From positions 1 to 8,429 of the forward strand of contig PAWF01000019.1 of NCBI GenBank assembly GCA_002714015.1: a stretch of DNA of 8,429 bases, given 5' to 3'. Below, piece by piece: positions 1-7,060 of this stretch; positions within the stretch are counted from its first letter, which is position 1; every line of letters starts with the position of its first letter. The DNA comes from Gammaproteobacteria bacterium. GTDB lineage: Bacteria; Pseudomonadota; Alphaproteobacteria; UBA828. Under the pieces are notes generated by a model. It searched no databases. It worked only from the letters and a program-made list of their open reading frames with translations, and was not told the origin of the DNA. Position numbers and translations under genes: made by a program.

Positions 1-1591
1 GGATTTTTCATGTGGTGTCTTCGATAGCAGTGGGCGTTTATGGGCACAAGGAGAATTTTTACCTATTCACCTAGGAGCACTTCAATTTGCTGTAAGAGAA
101 GCAATAGAAGAAGTTGGTATCTCTTCGTTTGAGGAAGGTGATGCAGTTTTGTTGAATGACCCATATCGCGGAGGTACACATCTACCTGACCTGACCGCAA
201 TAACTCCGATTTTCTTCTCGGGGGAAATAATCGCTTTTGCAGCAAACCGCGCTCATCACGCTGATATAGGTGGAACAGTCCCTGGAAGTTTTTACAGTGA
301 AGCACGAGAAAACTTTCAGGAAGGATTGCGAATACCGCCTGTTCGATTTGTTAGAAAAGGAAAAATAGATCAAGATTTAAAAGAAATAATTTTAAATAAT
401 GTCCGTGTTCCTCGGGAAATGAGTGGCGATCTAGAAGCCCAATTCTCCTCTAACCGAACAGCAGTAAAACGTACAATAAATCTTTGTGAACGATATTCTC
501 TACAAACTCTTCAATATGCTGCCAAAGAAATATGTAATCAATCTGAAAAAAGGATGCTTAGTAAAATTAAAGATTGGCCTAACGGTACCTGGTTCGCTGA
601 GGATTATCTTGATAATGATGGAATTAATAACAAACCTATAAAAATTCACGTAGCACTTACTGTGGCAGATGATAAATTAGAGTTTGACTTTAGTGGCTCA
701 GACAAACAAGTGACGGGTCCAGTAAATTCTGTAAGAGGGATGACTGCCTCAGCCACTTACCTAGCGGTTCAAGCTGCTGTTGACCCAACCATACCTGCAA
801 ATGATGGTGCGTACCGCCCAATAAATATCTTCGCTCCAGAAGGATGTGTGCTTAATCCAAAATTTCCAGCTCCATGTACCGGAGGTAATGAAACATCACA
901 TCGTATAGTTAATGTTATTCAAAAGGCTTTTGCGGAATTACCTTATGGTCCTATAGTTATTTCAGGAGATCACGGCTCGTCTAATAACTTACTAATCTCA
1001 ACTACAAGTGGTCCAAATCAAGAACCAAATGTATTTTATTCATATCCAGAAGGTGGTTGGGGAGCACTTGATAAAAAAGATGGAGAAAATGCACTTTTTT
1101 CAATTGTTGGGAATTGCAAGAATATGCCAGCTGAAGCCCTAGAACTTTCATTACCTATAAGATTACTAAAGTACGAGCTAAGGCAGGATACCGGGGGTGC
1201 TGGACGCCATCGAGGAGGATTAGGAACACACCGAGACTATGAAATACTAGCAGATTCTGCATCACTTTCTTTTGTAGCTGATCGTTGCATATACGGGGCA
1301 AATGGTCTTGATGGTGGAAAAGAGGGTGGGGTTGGTGCTTACTTTGTTAATCGCGGTAAAGGTTCAGAGCTCGCTTCTCCAAAATTTGTATCCAAAGGCA
1401 CCCAAATTTCATTGAAAAAAGGAGATATTGTTAGCCAATGTACAGCTGGTGGTGGTGGATACGGGAAACCAGAAGAACGTAATGATCATGATATTAAAAG
1501 AGACTTGGTATTAGGTTATATCTCAAGAGAAGAAGCTATTGATACTTATGGAATAAATTTAGAAAATTTCCAGAACACTAAACCTTCATAA
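1..1591 (+). CDS. hyuB: Hydantoinase B / oxoprolinase family protein (HyuB-like), 5' end missing
   Basis: The gene is open at the left window edge. The frame runs from base 2 to TAA at 1589-1591, giving 529 visible residues; members are usually about 520-600, so a few dozen N-terminal residues are probably missing. Visible family marks are DFSCGVFD at the left edge, NDPYRGGTHLPD (visible residues 52-63), NRAHHADIGG (82-91, with the His/Asp cluster typical of the family), FDFSGSDKQVTGPVN (228-242), GGNETSHR and a Gly-rich TAGGGGYG near residues 481-488, followed by the usual short helical tail. HyuB-type proteins normally pair with an ATPase-like HyuA to hydrolyse cyclic amides such as N-methylhydantoin or 5-oxoproline, or form acetone/acetophenone carboxylase-type complexes. 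HyuA is not in view and would be expected upstream. An in-frame TTG at 149 could be mistaken for the start, but conserved family sequence precedes it. The family call is firm; the substrate is unknown. Confidence 0.93.
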   Translation, partial: DFSCGVFDSSGRLWAQGEFLPIHLGALQFAVREAIEEVGISSFEEGDAVLLNDPYRGGTHLPDLTAITPIFFSGEIIAFAANRAHHADIGGTVPGSFYSEARENFQEGLRIPPVRFVRKGKIDQDLKEIILNNVRVPREMSGDLEAQFSSNRTAVKRTINLCERYSLQTLQYAAKEICNQSEKRMLSKIKDWPNGTWFAEDYLDNDGINNKPIKIHVALTVADDKLEFDFSGSDKQVTGPVNSVRGMTASATYLAVQAAVDPTIPANDGAYRPINIFAPEGCVLNPKFPAPCTGGNETSHRIVNVIQKAFAELPYGPIVISGDHGSSNNLLISTTSGPNQEPNVFYSYPEGGWGALDKKDGENALFSIVGNCKNMPAEALELSLPIRLLKYELRQDTGGAGRHRGGLGTHRDYEILADSASLSFVADRCIYGANGLDGGKEGGVGAYFVNRGKGSELASPKFVSKGTQISLKKGDIVSQCTAGGGGYGKPEERNDHDIKRDLVLGYISREEAIDTYGINLENFQNTKPS

Positions 1592-1646
1592 AAAAACTAT
1601 CCCACTTAAAGTTTCCGTATGTTTATAATTTTATGTTATCTTTTAT

Positions 1647-1652
1647 TATAAT
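1647..1652 (+). promoter_or_regulatory. Candidate -10 element upstream of the first LLM gene
   Basis: A perfect TATAAT hexamer lies 78 bp before the ATG at 1731, in the 139 bp gap after the HyuB-like gene. The -35 position is poor: TTATAA at 1623-1628 with an 18 bp spacer matches only three bases. In such AT-rich DNA a chance hexamer is quite possible. It would suggest that the LLM gene has its own promoter rather than reading through from HyuB. Confidence 0.3.
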
Positions 1653-1716
1653 GTAGTGGCAGACTTATAAAATTAACTACCAAATAATTTCGATTGAATA
1701 TCTTTTAGTTAACATT

Positions 1717-1722
1717 GGGAGA
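1717..1722 (+). promoter_or_regulatory. Ribosome binding site of the first LLM gene
   Basis: GGGAGA sits 8 bases before ATG 1731. It is one of the better Shine-Dalgarno matches in the window and fixes the start of the LLM protein at MKIGFMLP, which is where the family N-terminal strand begins. Confidence 0.7.
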
Positions 1723-1730
1723 TTAAACTG

Positions 1731-2633
1731 ATGAAAATTGGATTTATGCTACCTATGTTCGGTGTTATGGCAACTCATGAAAACATGATCCGCATGGCAC
1801 ACTTTGCTGAAGACAAAGGATTTGAATCAGTATGGTCACCCGACCATATTGTAATGCCAACAAAAATTGAAACCCCCTACCCTTATACAAAATCTGCTGA
1901 TTATATAGCAGATCCTAAAGGTGCACACCTGGAACCCTTCACAAGTTTAGCATTTATAGCTGGACATACTAAAAATGTACGACTTGGGTTTACGGTGCTT
2001 ATTGCACCCTACCGTAACCCGATAGAAACAGCTAAACAGATGGCCTCTCTTGACGTCTTATCAAATGGTCGATTAATTGTAGGTACGGGAGCAGGTTGGT
2101 TAAATGAAGAGTTTGAAGCTTTAAACCTTTCTCCTAAACAAAAATGGCCTCGTACAGACGAGTATATAAGAATATGGAAAGAACTTTGGACAGCTGAAGA
2201 ACCACATTTTGAAGGAGATTATTTTAGCTTTTCCAACGTCCAATGTCGCCCCCAACCACTACAAAAACCTCACCCTCCCATTACTATAGGTGGTAATGGA
2301 AACTCATGTTTCAGGCGTGTAGTCAACTTAGCTGACGGTTGGCAAGTTGTTTCAGAGGGTCCAGACTTTACATATAGCAAGGGAGGTAATCTGGAGAGTT
2401 CCCTAGCAGTCCTACACAAGATGTCTGAAGAAAACGGTAGAGATCCAAAAACAATAGAAATAACTGTTGTTGTAATAGCCGGGACTCCTGAAGGTGTTAT
2501 TAGAGACATACCAAGATACGAGGAACTTGGGGTGACCCGGTTAATTTTAGACTTTCCATCTTTTGTTTCAGATATTCAAGAAATGGAAGATATGCTTAAT
2601 GTAATAGCGTCAGGAACACCACTCAATAATTAA
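1731..2633 (+). CDS. LLM class flavin/F420-dependent oxidoreductase (TIGR03619-like)
   Basis: A 300-residue luciferase-like monooxygenase-fold (TIM barrel) protein. The first barrel strand is MKIGFMLPMF. It is followed by the SVWSPDHI motif (33-40), the strand RLGFTVLIAPYRNP (84-97), the signature KQMASLDVLSNGRLIVGTGAGW (102-123) with NEEFEAL after it, the WT...HFEGDYFSF segment near 153-168, and P-x-IGGNGNS (183-191) in the cofactor phosphate-binding region, then LADGW. This layout and length match the TIGR03619-type LLM proteins, often labelled F420-dependent; FMN use cannot be excluded from sequence alone. The likely role is a cytoplasmic two-electron oxidation or reduction of an unknown small organic substrate. 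It follows the HyuB-like gene on the same strand by 139 bp and precedes the MORN gene by 59 bp. The start is supported by GGGAGA 8 bases upstream. Family certain, substrate unknown. Confidence 0.92.
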   Translation: MKIGFMLPMFGVMATHENMIRMAHFAEDKGFESVWSPDHIVMPTKIETPYPYTKSADYIADPKGAHLEPFTSLAFIAGHTKNVRLGFTVLIAPYRNPIETAKQMASLDVLSNGRLIVGTGAGWLNEEFEALNLSPKQKWPRTDEYIRIWKELWTAEEPHFEGDYFSFSNVQCRPQPLQKPHPPITIGGNGNSCFRRVVNLADGWQVVSEGPDFTYSKGGNLESSLAVLHKMSEENGRDPKTIEITVVVIAGTPEGVIRDIPRYEELGVTRLILDFPSFVSDIQEMEDMLNVIASGTPLNN

Positions 2634-2679
2634 AAACGAAACCTATTCTTATTAAAATAATTAAGAATTAAAGTCTTAT

Positions 2680-2684
2680 AAGGA
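2680..2684 (+). promoter_or_regulatory. Ribosome binding site deciding the GTG start of the MORN gene
   Basis: AAGGA ends 8 bases before GTG 2693, ideal spacing. It is 6 bases from an ATG at 2691 that reads only three codons before TGA, and 17 bases from the in-frame ATG at 2702. GTG 2693 is therefore the preferred start. Confidence 0.55.
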
Positions 2685-2692
2685 ATTTTTAT

Positions 2693-4489
2693 GTGCGATT
2701 GATGTATAAAAGTTTTTATTATTTTCTAGCTTTGGGATTGTTTTTTTTCATTCCTACCAATCTAATGGCCGCCACAGTAGAACCTTGTCCAAATGAGACA
2801 AATACACGTTGGCATGCATGTTTTGGTTATTACACCTATGATGATAATTCAGAATATGCCGGAGAGTGGGAGAATAATGTCCCCAATGGACAAGGCACAT
2901 ATAAAAAACCAAATGGCTTTATTTATGTAGGCGAATTTTCTAATGGAAACTTTAATGGTTTAGGCACTGCTACATGGCCTGATGGATCAAGATATATTGG
3001 CAGTTGGAAAGATGGCAAATTTAATGGAAATGGATCACTCTTTTCACCCACTGGTGAAACTAAGACAGGTTTATGGAGTGAGGGTAAGTTTCAAGAACAA
3101 AAGAATGCAGTTAAGCCTTTAGAACCTCATAATTCTGAAATAGATAATAAAGATCACTCATCCGAAATAAATGTTGATACAGAGATAACTAATCCATCCT
3201 TTATAACTGCTTCTGAGGTGACAACTGACAAACCTCAACAAGCAATTAGAAAAGCCCTAAATATAATAAGAGAACACGGAACAACTATAGATTTTCAAAA
3301 TCCAATTTATCTTGATGGTTCTCCCGATAGGGAGATCGTTGCAAAAACTAAAAACGTCAAATTTTTTGAGACCTTATTCAATACAATGGAAGTTGATTTT
3401 GTAAAGGATAGAGAAACTTGGGAGTATAAAATAATTTTTCCTGATGAAATACAGGTAGTGGGAAATGAAACAACTGAAATTACTAGCAGCTCAATAGATG
3501 AGATAAGTGTAAATGGTATTTTTCTTGAGGAAGGTCTTAAACCAATCAAACTAGAAATCCTAGCTAGAGAATTAGATATACAGGCTAAAGAAGGATTTTT
3601 AGCATTTAAAAAACTAGAAGTTGAACAAGAATTTGATCATAGGGTCTCAAGACAATCTTATTTCCACAGCGCTAATCTAGAGGACTTTAGCCTTGAGTCT
3701 CCAGAGGTAGAGATATTCATAGAAGATTTTTCATTACAGTCTGAAATGAATTTTGAAAATACAGATATAAGTTTAAATATGGAAAACTGGCCACCTTTTA
3801 TTCCAAACTTTGACTACACTGCATACTTCTCATTGGTTTCAATGGCCTCTCAACTTGATGAAGAATTATCTTTAAAAAATGTAAACATAGAGACATCCGA
3901 AGGTGATATTCAGTTTGAACGGCTTTTAATTTCTGGTAGGTCAGTTCCACAGCGCAATAAAATTAACCGCATAGATATGTCGGGAAAAATTGAGAAGTTC
4001 ATTCTAGCCGGATTCGAAGATATTCCTGAAACTGCATTACCATATATTCCAAATCTTTTGAGATTTGACATTACAGCTCAAGCAAAAAATATAGATTATT
4101 CAGGCGAACTGACATTTGAGGATATATTTATAGATTCAGGACCATTACAAGACTTAATAAGTATTAAAATTGCGAAGTTTCTTGTCTCAAGTGAGAAGTT
4201 TTCAATTGATATAAAGGGAAATCTAAAACCTGAACCTTCTAGTAGTACTGGAATAATAGGAAACCTAGAAATAAATATTGATGGTCTAAATGGTGTAATT
4301 TCTGAGTTCCAATCAAACCCTAGTCCTGAGATGATGCCTGCTTTACCTATTTTATTGATGCTACGTGGGCTCTCAAATTCTGATCCTCAAGAAAATTCAC
4401 GGAACTCATCGGATTCTTATACTATCGAAATAAACTCTAATAGTATCATGGTAAATGGCACAGACTTGTCTGATCTAATACCCCAATAA
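2693..4489 (+). CDS. Exported MORN-repeat protein with long C-terminal domain of unknown function
   Basis: A 598-residue protein using a GTG start (ATG 2702 is the alternative, three codons in). Residues 1-27 form a signal peptide: R2 and K6, a hydrophobic run YYFLALGLFFFIP, then a likely cleavage at LMA/A or MAA/T. After a WHACFGYY segment (C32 and C43 could pair) come three 23-residue MORN repeats at about 55-77, 78-100 and 101-123, each of the form Y.G.W..g..nG.G, plus a broken fourth at 124-136 (KTGLWSEGKF). An acidic linker of about 45 residues leads to residues 180-598. That part has many alternating strands, no recognisable catalytic motif and no transmembrane helix, and ends in YTIEINSNSIMVNGTDLSDL. 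The pattern of short beta strands recalls periplasmic AsmA/DUF945/DUF2125-like proteins, but this is only an impression. MORN repeats mediate lipid or protein contacts. Location is periplasm or envelope by inference; function unknown. Confidence 0.88.
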   Translation: MRLMYKSFYYFLALGLFFFIPTNLMAATVEPCPNETNTRWHACFGYYTYDDNSEYAGEWENNVPNGQGTYKKPNGFIYVGEFSNGNFNGLGTATWPDGSRYIGSWKDGKFNGNGSLFSPTGETKTGLWSEGKFQEQKNAVKPLEPHNSEIDNKDHSSEINVDTEITNPSFITASEVTTDKPQQAIRKALNIIREHGTTIDFQNPIYLDGSPDREIVAKTKNVKFFETLFNTMEVDFVKDRETWEYKIIFPDEIQVVGNETTEITSSSIDEISVNGIFLEEGLKPIKLEILARELDIQAKEGFLAFKKLEVEQEFDHRVSRQSYFHSANLEDFSLESPEVEIFIEDFSLQSEMNFENTDISLNMENWPPFIPNFDYTAYFSLVSMASQLDEELSLKNVNIETSEGDIQFERLLISGRSVPQRNKINRIDMSGKIEKFILAGFEDIPETALPYIPNLLRFDITAQAKNIDYSGELTFEDIFIDSGPLQDLISIKIAKFLVSSEKFSIDIKGNLKPEPSSSTGIIGNLEINIDGLNGVISEFQSNPSPEMMPALPILLMLRGLSNSDPQENSRNSSDSYTIEINSNSIMVNGTDLSDLIPQ

Positions 4490-4495
4490 AGTGAT

Positions 4496-5206
4496 TCACC
4501 ATGGGTAAGGTGTTCCATCATAATTAATGAATTCTCCAGTCTTTGGAGGAGTATATTCGCTTATAACTTTACGCATTCCGGATATACTATCATCAATCTC
4601 TACAGGTGCAGCATTAGTTCCCATATCTGTTTTAACCCAACCTGGGTGGAATGAAAGAGTTCGGATGTCGTGTTCTTTTAAATCAATTGAAAGACCTTTA
4701 ACTAATAAGTTTAGAGCTGCCTTTGATGATCTGTAAGGGTAAAACCCTCCTTCTGTAAGGCTTGTGATCGAGGACATGTGGGTTGATATGAATACAATTA
4801 AACGATTCTGAGATTGAGAAACTTGATTCACAAATGCCTCGCATACTCTAAAAGGTCCAAGAACATTTACCCTTAATGTTTCTTCCCAAGATTCGTAATC
4901 CACGCTGCCAAAGGCACCCTTCATTGGTTCCTCAAATTTAGTACCAAGAATGCCAGCGTTATTGATCAAATAGTCAATACTACAGTCATTTAATTCTTTG
5001 GAGACCGATAAAATCTCTTCTGGTTTTGAAACATCCATTTGATATAAGGTAGTTCTGCCATGGGAAGAGGTAGCTAAACGTTTTAATTCATCAGCAGTTT
5101 CAGGGTTACGGCAACATGCAATCACCTCGGCTCCATCATTTTGATATTGACGAACAAATTCTAATCCAAGTCCACGATTAGCTCCCGTAATCAATACTGT
5201 TGTCAT
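4496..5206 (-). CDS. Short-chain dehydrogenase/reductase, C-factor-like SDR
   Basis: A 236-residue classical Rossmann-fold SDR. Visible motifs are VLITGANRGLG (4-14, NAD(P)-binding glycine motif), MDV near 57-59, INNAG (81-85), RVNVLGP with the structural Asn at 114, a serine in STHMSS (141-146), the catalytic YRSSK (Tyr158, Lys162), and HPGWVKTDMG (187-196). The GWV.TDMG ending and short length resemble the CsgA/C-factor subgroup. The family reduces or oxidises carbonyl/hydroxyl groups with NAD(P)H; the substrate is unknown. An ATG at 5218 would add MENP, but a GGAG placed 6 bases before ATG 5206 favours the shorter protein, which begins directly at the first strand. The gene is convergent with the MORN gene (6 bp between stops) and divergent from the second LLM gene. 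Confidence 0.92.
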   Translation of the reverse strand: MTTVLITGANRGLGLEFVRQYQNDGAEVIACCRNPETADELKRLATSSHGRTTLYQMDVSKPEEILSVSKELNDCSIDYLINNAGILGTKFEEPMKGAFGSVDYESWEETLRVNVLGPFRVCEAFVNQVSQSQNRLIVFISTHMSSITSLTEGGFYPYRSSKAALNLLVKGLSIDLKEHDIRTLSFHPGWVKTDMGTNAAPVEIDDSISGMRKVISEYTPPKTGEFINYDGTPYPW

Positions 5207-5212
5207 TGGATT

Positions 5213-5216
5213 CTCC
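5213..5216 (-). promoter_or_regulatory. Ribosome binding site deciding the SDR start
   Basis: GGAG on the minus strand sits 6 bases before ATG 5206. It overlaps the upstream ATG at 5218 (ATGGAG), which itself has only a poorly spaced AGG before it. This supports translation from 5206. Confidence 0.55.
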
Positions 5217-5366
5217 ATTACCTAAAACAATTAATGAGGATAGATATATTTAACATATAAAAACAATTGCTCAAATATACTAGTTAGCCTAATTTTCCTG
5301 TTTTTAGATATATTATTGTTTTATAAATATAAGCATTTATAAGGACAACCTGCCATATGGCAAAAT

Positions 5367-5370
5367 GGAG
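5367..5370 (+). promoter_or_regulatory. Ribosome binding site deciding the second LLM start
   Basis: GGAG sits 6 bases before ATG 5377 and overlaps the upstream in-frame ATG at 5365 (ATGGAG). The 5365 ATG has no good Shine-Dalgarno of its own; AAGGA at 5341-5345 is about 19 bases away. Starting at 5377 gives MEIGIYAN, matching the family N-terminal strand. Confidence 0.55.
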
Positions 5371-5376
5371 TCGGCT

Positions 5377-6405
5377 ATGGAAATTGGAATTTATGCAAAT
5401 ACTCATGGGAACAGCTACAGAGATGACACTAATATGTATTTGCGAAACTCTCCTCTCGAACAAACCCAGCCATTAAAGGTAGCTTGCGCAGCTGAAGCTG
5501 CAGGTTTTCACTCAATCTGGTATCCAGATCATGTATCAATGCCAATAGGGTCTGAAAGTTTCCACACTGCAAATCAATCTGGTCAGAGAGCATATCAACC
5601 ATATCACAATATGCTTGATGCAGCCGTTGTTATGGGCGCAGTAGCCCAATTAACAAAACGAATTCGACTAGGCACCAGTGTACTGATTTCTCCATATCGA
5701 CACCCACTCTCAGATGCTCGTCAATTTATGACCGTAGATCAGCTTTCCAATGGGAGGTTAATGCTTGGAGTTGGTGCTGGATGGATGAAGGAGGAGTTTG
5801 ATTCTGTTGGAATTGCACATTCAGAACGAAACGAGAGATTAGTAGAGTGTATAGAAATCTATAAAAGGGCATGGACTCAGAGTGATGTATCTTTTCCTGG
5901 AGATTTTTATAATTTCAAAAATATCTCTATGGACCCAAAACCTATTCAACAACCTACTCCACCCATTTTTCTAGGTGCTAATACTCCTGCTGGAGCTAGA
6001 CGTTCTGCGCGTTACTGTGATGGACTTTACTCACTGTTCCTTGATAGTCATGTTCAATTTAATAGATTTAACGCCTTGCAAGATATAATCAAATTAGAGC
6101 GTGAAAACTTGGGAAAAGGAATACATGACTTCCAAATGATAGGAGCTGCCACAGCACAAATAGCTGACAAAGATCAGGAAGAGGCAACAAGGAAACCAAG
6201 AAGAAACTGCGGTGGAACTGCTGATCAAATTTTGTATGATCTTAATGAGTATGCAAATGCCGGATATTCAATGATTATCTGTATGCTCCAATGCAAAACT
6301 GATTCCCTTTCTGAACAGATTGAGCAAATACAAAGGTTCGGAGAGGAAATTATTCCAATTGCTAAAACCTTCCAACCAGCAGGAGATTGGAAGAAAGTGG
6401 AGTAA
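5377..6405 (+). CDS. LLM class flavin-dependent oxidoreductase (second paralogue)
   Basis: A 342-residue luciferase-like TIM-barrel oxidoreductase, a distant paralogue of the one at 1731. Shared marks are SIWYPDHVSMP (46-56), RIRLGTSVLISPYRHP (95-110), DQLSNGRLMLGVGAGWMKEEFD (121-142), FPGDFYNF (173-180), PTPPIFLGANTPAGARR (193-209) in the cofactor phosphate region, and CGGTADQILYDL (278-289), the usual G-T-x-D/E-Q-v-x-x-L element preceding AGYSMII. It is longer than its paralogue mainly near the N-terminus: a polar insert at about 10-32 after strand 1 and a loop at about 57-75, both places where LLM enzymes vary to shape the active site. FMN or F420 use is not decidable here and the substrate is unknown. 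An ATG at 5365 would add four residues (MESA). It is divergent from the SDR gene and convergent with apt, with a hairpin between it and apt. Confidence 0.92.
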   Translation: MEIGIYANTHGNSYRDDTNMYLRNSPLEQTQPLKVACAAEAAGFHSIWYPDHVSMPIGSESFHTANQSGQRAYQPYHNMLDAAVVMGAVAQLTKRIRLGTSVLISPYRHPLSDARQFMTVDQLSNGRLMLGVGAGWMKEEFDSVGIAHSERNERLVECIEIYKRAWTQSDVSFPGDFYNFKNISMDPKPIQQPTPPIFLGANTPAGARRSARYCDGLYSLFLDSHVQFNRFNALQDIIKLERENLGKGIHDFQMIGAATAQIADKDQEEATRKPRRNCGGTADQILYDLNEYANAGYSMIICMLQCKTDSLSEQIEQIQRFGEEIIPIAKTFQPAGDWKKVE

Positions 6406-6453
6406 TTATTTTAGATTTAAAAAACATTATTTTTAAGCCAAATAACAAGTTAT

Positions 6454-6470
6454 CTAAAGCTAAGCTTTAG
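6454..6470. terminator. Hairpin between convergent LLM and apt genes, possible bidirectional terminator
   Basis: CTAAAGC and GCTTTAG form a perfect 7 bp inverted repeat around a 3-base TAA loop. It lies 49 bp after the LLM stop and 5 bp after the apt stop, the expected place for a shared terminator between convergent genes. The following T-runs are short and interrupted on both strands, so intrinsic termination efficiency is doubtful. A second, A/T-only inverted repeat (6417-6423 with 6430-6436) lies just upstream. Confidence 0.45.
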
Positions 6471-6474
6471 TTAC

Positions 6475-6990
6475 TTATTTAACTTTTAGTAAGGATATTA
6501 TCGGCACATCGCCCAAGGCTTTCCGTCCTTTGAGATCCGTGAGCTCAACTAAAAATGCACACCCAACTACTTTGGCTCCACTTTTTTCAATTAGCCTAAC
6601 ACTTGCAGCAGCTGTTCCACCTGTTGCTAATAAATCATCAACTAAAATTACTTTAGTATTTTTTTCTAAAATACCTGATTGAATCTCTAACTCATCATTA
6701 CGATATTCTAAAGCATATTTTTCAGTAATGGTTTTACCTGGTAATTTTCCTTTTTTTCTTACCATCAAAAATCCAAGATTAATTTTTGCTGACAACCCTA
6801 CCCCAACTAAAAACCCACGTGCATCTATTCCTGCAACAACATCTGGTCCTAGGGGAAGGACTTCTTCCTTAAGAGTATTCATCGCATAATTCCATGCAAG
6901 CGTAGATCTTACTAATGGTGCAATGTCATAAAATAGAATTCCAGGTTTTGGAAAATCTGGAATCTCTCCAATATACTCACGTAAGTTCAT
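6475..6990 (-). CDS. apt: Adenine phosphoribosyltransferase
   Basis: A 171-residue type I phosphoribosyltransferase that converts adenine and PRPP to AMP and pyrophosphate in purine salvage, in the cytoplasm. Diagnostic segments are IPDFPKPGILFYDIAPL (10-26), the VAGIDARGFLVG core (52-63), MVRKKGKLPGKTI followed by EKYALEY (76-96), and the PRPP-binding motif VILVDDLLATGGTA (114-127) with the Asp-Asp pair at 118-119. Length is within the normal 170-183 range and the protein appears complete. The ATG at 6990 lacks a strong Shine-Dalgarno but begins at the family's expected N-terminus (LREYI..IPDFP). The cytochrome c gene lies 84 bp upstream on the same strand. In several alphaproteobacteria, as I recall, apt sits next to cytochrome c1/bc1 genes, so a cytochrome neighbour is not surprising. 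Co-transcription is possible but not shown. Confidence 0.96.
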   Translation of the reverse strand: MNLREYIGEIPDFPKPGILFYDIAPLVRSTLAWNYAMNTLKEEVLPLGPDVVAGIDARGFLVGVGLSAKINLGFLMVRKKGKLPGKTITEKYALEYRNDELEIQSGILEKNTKVILVDDLLATGGTAAASVRLIEKSGAKVVGCAFLVELTDLKGRKALGDVPIISLLKVK

Positions 6991-7060
6991 TAATTATTAC
7001 TTTATATTAAAAAATTATTAAAAAAAATTTAACAAATTCGAATAAAGATTATGGCTCTAT

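Larger units (their letters stand above)
5207..5376. promoter_or_regulatory. Divergent promoter region between the SDR and second LLM genes
   Basis: This 170 bp, strongly AT-rich spacer lies between two genes reading outward, so it must hold promoters for both unless transcription enters from elsewhere. Many TATA-like strings occur (for example TATAAA at 5322-5327) but none has a convincing -35 partner, and no clear operator palindrome was seen beyond the short CCATATGG at 5353-5360. The divergent arrangement suggests possible co-regulation of the SDR and the LLM enzyme. Confidence 0.45.

Noticed and set aside
63..373. Minus-strand open frames 63-305 and 182-373
   Set aside because: They lie antisense to strongly conserved HyuB sequence, have no ribosome binding site, and show composition expected of shadows.
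149..1591. HyuB-like gene starting at an in-frame TTG at 149
   Set aside because: The frame is open to the left edge, and the residues before 149 (DFSCGVFD, LPIHLGALQFAVREAIEE) are conserved family sequence. The gene is 5'-truncated rather than starting here.
2645..2668. A/T-only inverted repeat (ATTCTTA / TAAGAAT) after the first LLM gene
   Set aside because: The stem is weak with a 10-base loop, has no T-run, and lies within the likely leader of the MORN gene. It is not convincing as a terminator or regulatory structure.
2870..3065. Possible DNA tandem repeat in the MORN region
   Set aside because: The 23-residue periodicity is at protein level only. The nucleotide copies are too diverged to call a DNA repeat.
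4527..4736. Plus-strand 69-codon frame
   Set aside because: It is antisense to the conserved C-terminal half of the SDR (HPGWVKTDMG region).
5357..5476. 39-codon plus-strand frame from ATG 5357 (begins MAKWSRLWK) with AAGGA 11 bases upstream
   Set aside because: It overlaps the start of the second LLM gene in another frame and resembles nothing. The LLM frame is clearly coding, so a leader peptide is possible but unsupported.
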